DNA from: Cherax quadricarinatus
Taxonomy: Eukaryota > Arthropoda > Malacostraca > Decapoda > Parastacidae
Reading direction: 5' to 3'
Length of the DNA: 64,000 nt
Assembly (NCBI RefSeq): GCF_038502225.1
Contig: NC_091391.1
Location: forward strand, 430,001 to 494,000
Part shown: in pieces, positions 62,219 through 64,000 of the stretch
Layout of the letters: every line of letters begins with the position of its first letter
Position numbering within the stretch: the stretch's first letter is position 1
Notes under the pieces: model-generated
Seen by the model: the letters and a program-made list of their open reading frames with translations, nothing else
What the model was told of the DNA's origin: nothing
Database searches by the model: none
Program-made: the position numbers and the translations under genes

Positions 62219-64000
62219 GGTAGTAGGTTGGTAGACAGCAACCGCCCAGGGAGGTACTACCGTCCTGCCAAGTGAGTGTAAAACGAAAGCCTGTAATTGT
62301 TTTACATGATGGTAGGATTGCTGGTGTCCTTTTTTCTGTCTCATGAACATGCAAGATTTCAGGTACGTCTTGCTACTTCTACTTACACTTAGGTCACACT
62401 ACACATACATGTACAAGCACATATATACACACCCCTCTGGGTTTTCTTCTATTTTCTTTCTAGTTCTTATTCTTGTTTATTTCCTCTTATCTCCATGGGG
62501 AAGTGGAACAGAATTCTTCCTCCGTAAGCCATGCGTGTTGTAAGAGGCAACTAAAATGCCGGGAGCAAGGGGCTAGTAACCTCTTCTCCTGTATATATTA
62601 CTAAATGTAAAAGGAGAAACTTTCGTTTTTCCTTTTGGGCCACCCCGCCTCGGTGGGATACGGCCGGTGTGTTGAAAGAAAGAAAGAAGATTTATAAAAC
62701 TGGGTTGCTTAAATGTGCGTGGATGTAGTGCGGATGACAAGAAACAGATGATTGCTGATGTTATGAATGAAAAGAAGTTGGATGTCCTGGCCCTAAGCGA
62801 AACAAAGCTGAAGGGGGTAGGAGAGTTTCAGTGGGGGGAAATAAATGGGATTAAATCTGGAGTATCTGAGAGAGTTAGAGCAAAGGAAGGGGTAGCAGTA
62901 ATGTTAAATGATCAGTTATGGAAGGAGAAAAGAGAATATGAATGTGTAAATTCAAGAATTATGTGGATTAAAGTAAAGGTTGGATGCGAGAAGTGGGTCA
63001 TAATAAGCGTGTATGCACCTGGAGAAGAGAGGAATGCAGAGGAGAGAGAGAGATTTTGGGAGATGTTAAGTGAATGTATAGGAGCCTTTGAACCAAGTGA
63101 GAGAGTAATTGTGGTAGGGGACTTGAATGCTAAAGTAGGAGAAACTTTTAGAGAGGGTGTGGTAGGTAAGTTTGGGGTGCCAGGTGTAAATGATAATGGG
63201 AGCCCTTTGATTGAACTTTGTATAGAAAGGGGTTTAGTTATAGGTAATACATATTTTAAGAAAAAGAGGATAAATAAGTATACACGATATGATGTAGGGC
63301 GAAATGACAGTAGTTTGTTGGATTATGTATTGGTAGATAAAAGACTGTTGAGTAGACTTCAGGATGTACATGTTTATAGAGGGGCCACAGATATATCAGA
63401 TCACTTTCTAGTTGTAGCTACACTGAGAGTAAAAGGTAGATGGGATACAAGGAGAATAGAAGCATCAGGGAAGAGAGAGGTGAAGGTTTATAAACTAAAA
63501 GAGGAGGCAGTTAGGGTAAGATATAAACAGCTATTGGAGGATAGATGGGCTAATGAGAGCATAGGCAATGGGGTCGAAGAGGTATGGGGTAGGTTTAAAA
63601 ATGTAGTGTTAGAGTGTTCAGCAGAAGTTTGTGGTTACAGGAAAGTGGGTGCAGGAGGGAAGAGGAGCGATTGGTGGAATGATGATGTAAAGAGAGTAGT
63701 AAGGGAGAAAAAGTTAGCATATGAGAAGTTTTTACAAAGTAGAAGTGATGCAAGGAGGGAAGAGTATATGGAGAAAAAGAGAGAAGTTAAGAGAGTGGTG
63801 AAGCAATGTAAAAAGAGAGCAAATGAGAGAGTGGGTGAGATGTTATCAACAAATTTTGTTGAAAATAAGAAAAAGTTTTGGAGTGAGATTAACAAGTTAA
63901 GAAAGCCTAGAGAACAAATGGATTTGTCAGTTAAAAATAGGAGAGGAGAGTTATTAAATGGAGAGTTAGAGGTATTGGGAAGATGGAAGGAATATTTTGA
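62219..64000 (+). mobile_element. RTE-like LINE, third copy, cut by window edge
   Basis: It starts GGTAGTAGGTTGGTAGACAG. Its 5' UTR includes the whole 455-bp short-element sequence with GGCCACCCCGCCTCGGTGGG and GTGTTGAAAGAAAG just before the ORF. From 62700 it is nearly identical to 43472 onward. Confidence 0.92.
62710..64000 (+). CDS. LINE endonuclease and RT linker, partial
   Basis: Reads LNVRGCSADDKKQ onward through the endonuclease (LALSETKL, VVGDLNAKVGE, ISDHFLVVA) to the linker (INKLRKPREQMDLSVKN) at the window end, with no stop or frameshift that I can see. Differences from the copy at 43421 are few. The reverse transcriptase lies beyond 64000. Confidence 0.85.

Overview
The window is 64 kb of eukaryotic, intron-bearing, extremely repeat-rich DNA. 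Two host genes have recognisable GT-AG exons, and almost everything else is transposon sequence. The element mix (Tigger/pogo transposons, TTAA-targeted piggyBac-like non-autonomous elements, Penelope-like elements with hammerhead-like termini, I-type and RTE-like LINEs, tRNA-derived SINEs) and the divergence of the two host proteins suggest an arthropod, most probably a decapod crustacean such as a crayfish. That taxon is inference from general knowledge, not a database match.

Host genes. On the + strand, three exons (25195-28808) encode 5-formyltetrahydrofolate cyclo-ligase (MTHFS, 197 aa). On the - strand, eight exons between 62116 and 35616 join in a consistent reading phase into at least 752 aa of Aurora borealis (Bora), the Aurora A/PLK1 activator of mitotic entry. 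The first coding exon of bora was not found and probably lies beyond 62116. The genes converge, with about 6.8 kb of relics between their stop codons. Bora introns are swollen by insertions; the RTE-like LINEs inside the gene lie antisense to it and a third near-identical copy lies just upstream.

Layout. 0-6.6 kb: a nest of Tigger transposons, one young and intact (599-aa transposase), inside an older broken copy that also carries a SINE. 6.6-10.1 kb: relics, a MITE and a large hairpin. 10.16-16.75 kb: a 6.6-kb I-type LINE with 12-bp target-site duplications (TSDs), ORF1 and ORF2 lightly disabled. 16.8-23.2 kb: short derivatives of that LINE, LINE tails and a 41-bp repeat array. 23.3-24.9 kb: a tRNA-SINE blown up by about 43 copies of an internal 32-bp unit. 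25.2-28.8 kb: MTHFS. 29-35 kb: a decayed Penelope-like element with a GIY-YIG remnant and a 1.6-kb inverted repeat. 35.6-62.1 kb: bora, with minisatellites of 23, 17, about 52, 29 and 73 bp, a full-length RTE-like LINE with a 968-codon ORF, and a nest in which a piggyBac-like element sits in a LINE that sits in a MITE. 62.2-64 kb: start of a third LINE copy cut by the window edge.

Themes. (i) Several minisatellites were seeded inside transposon copies, and the unexpanded parent unit is visible in the same window. (ii) Both LINE families have short mobile derivatives that keep the parental ends. (iii) Hammerhead-ribozyme-like cores recur in at least five terminal-repeat families. (iv) Nested insertions can be dated relative to one another because uninterrupted paralogues are also in the window.
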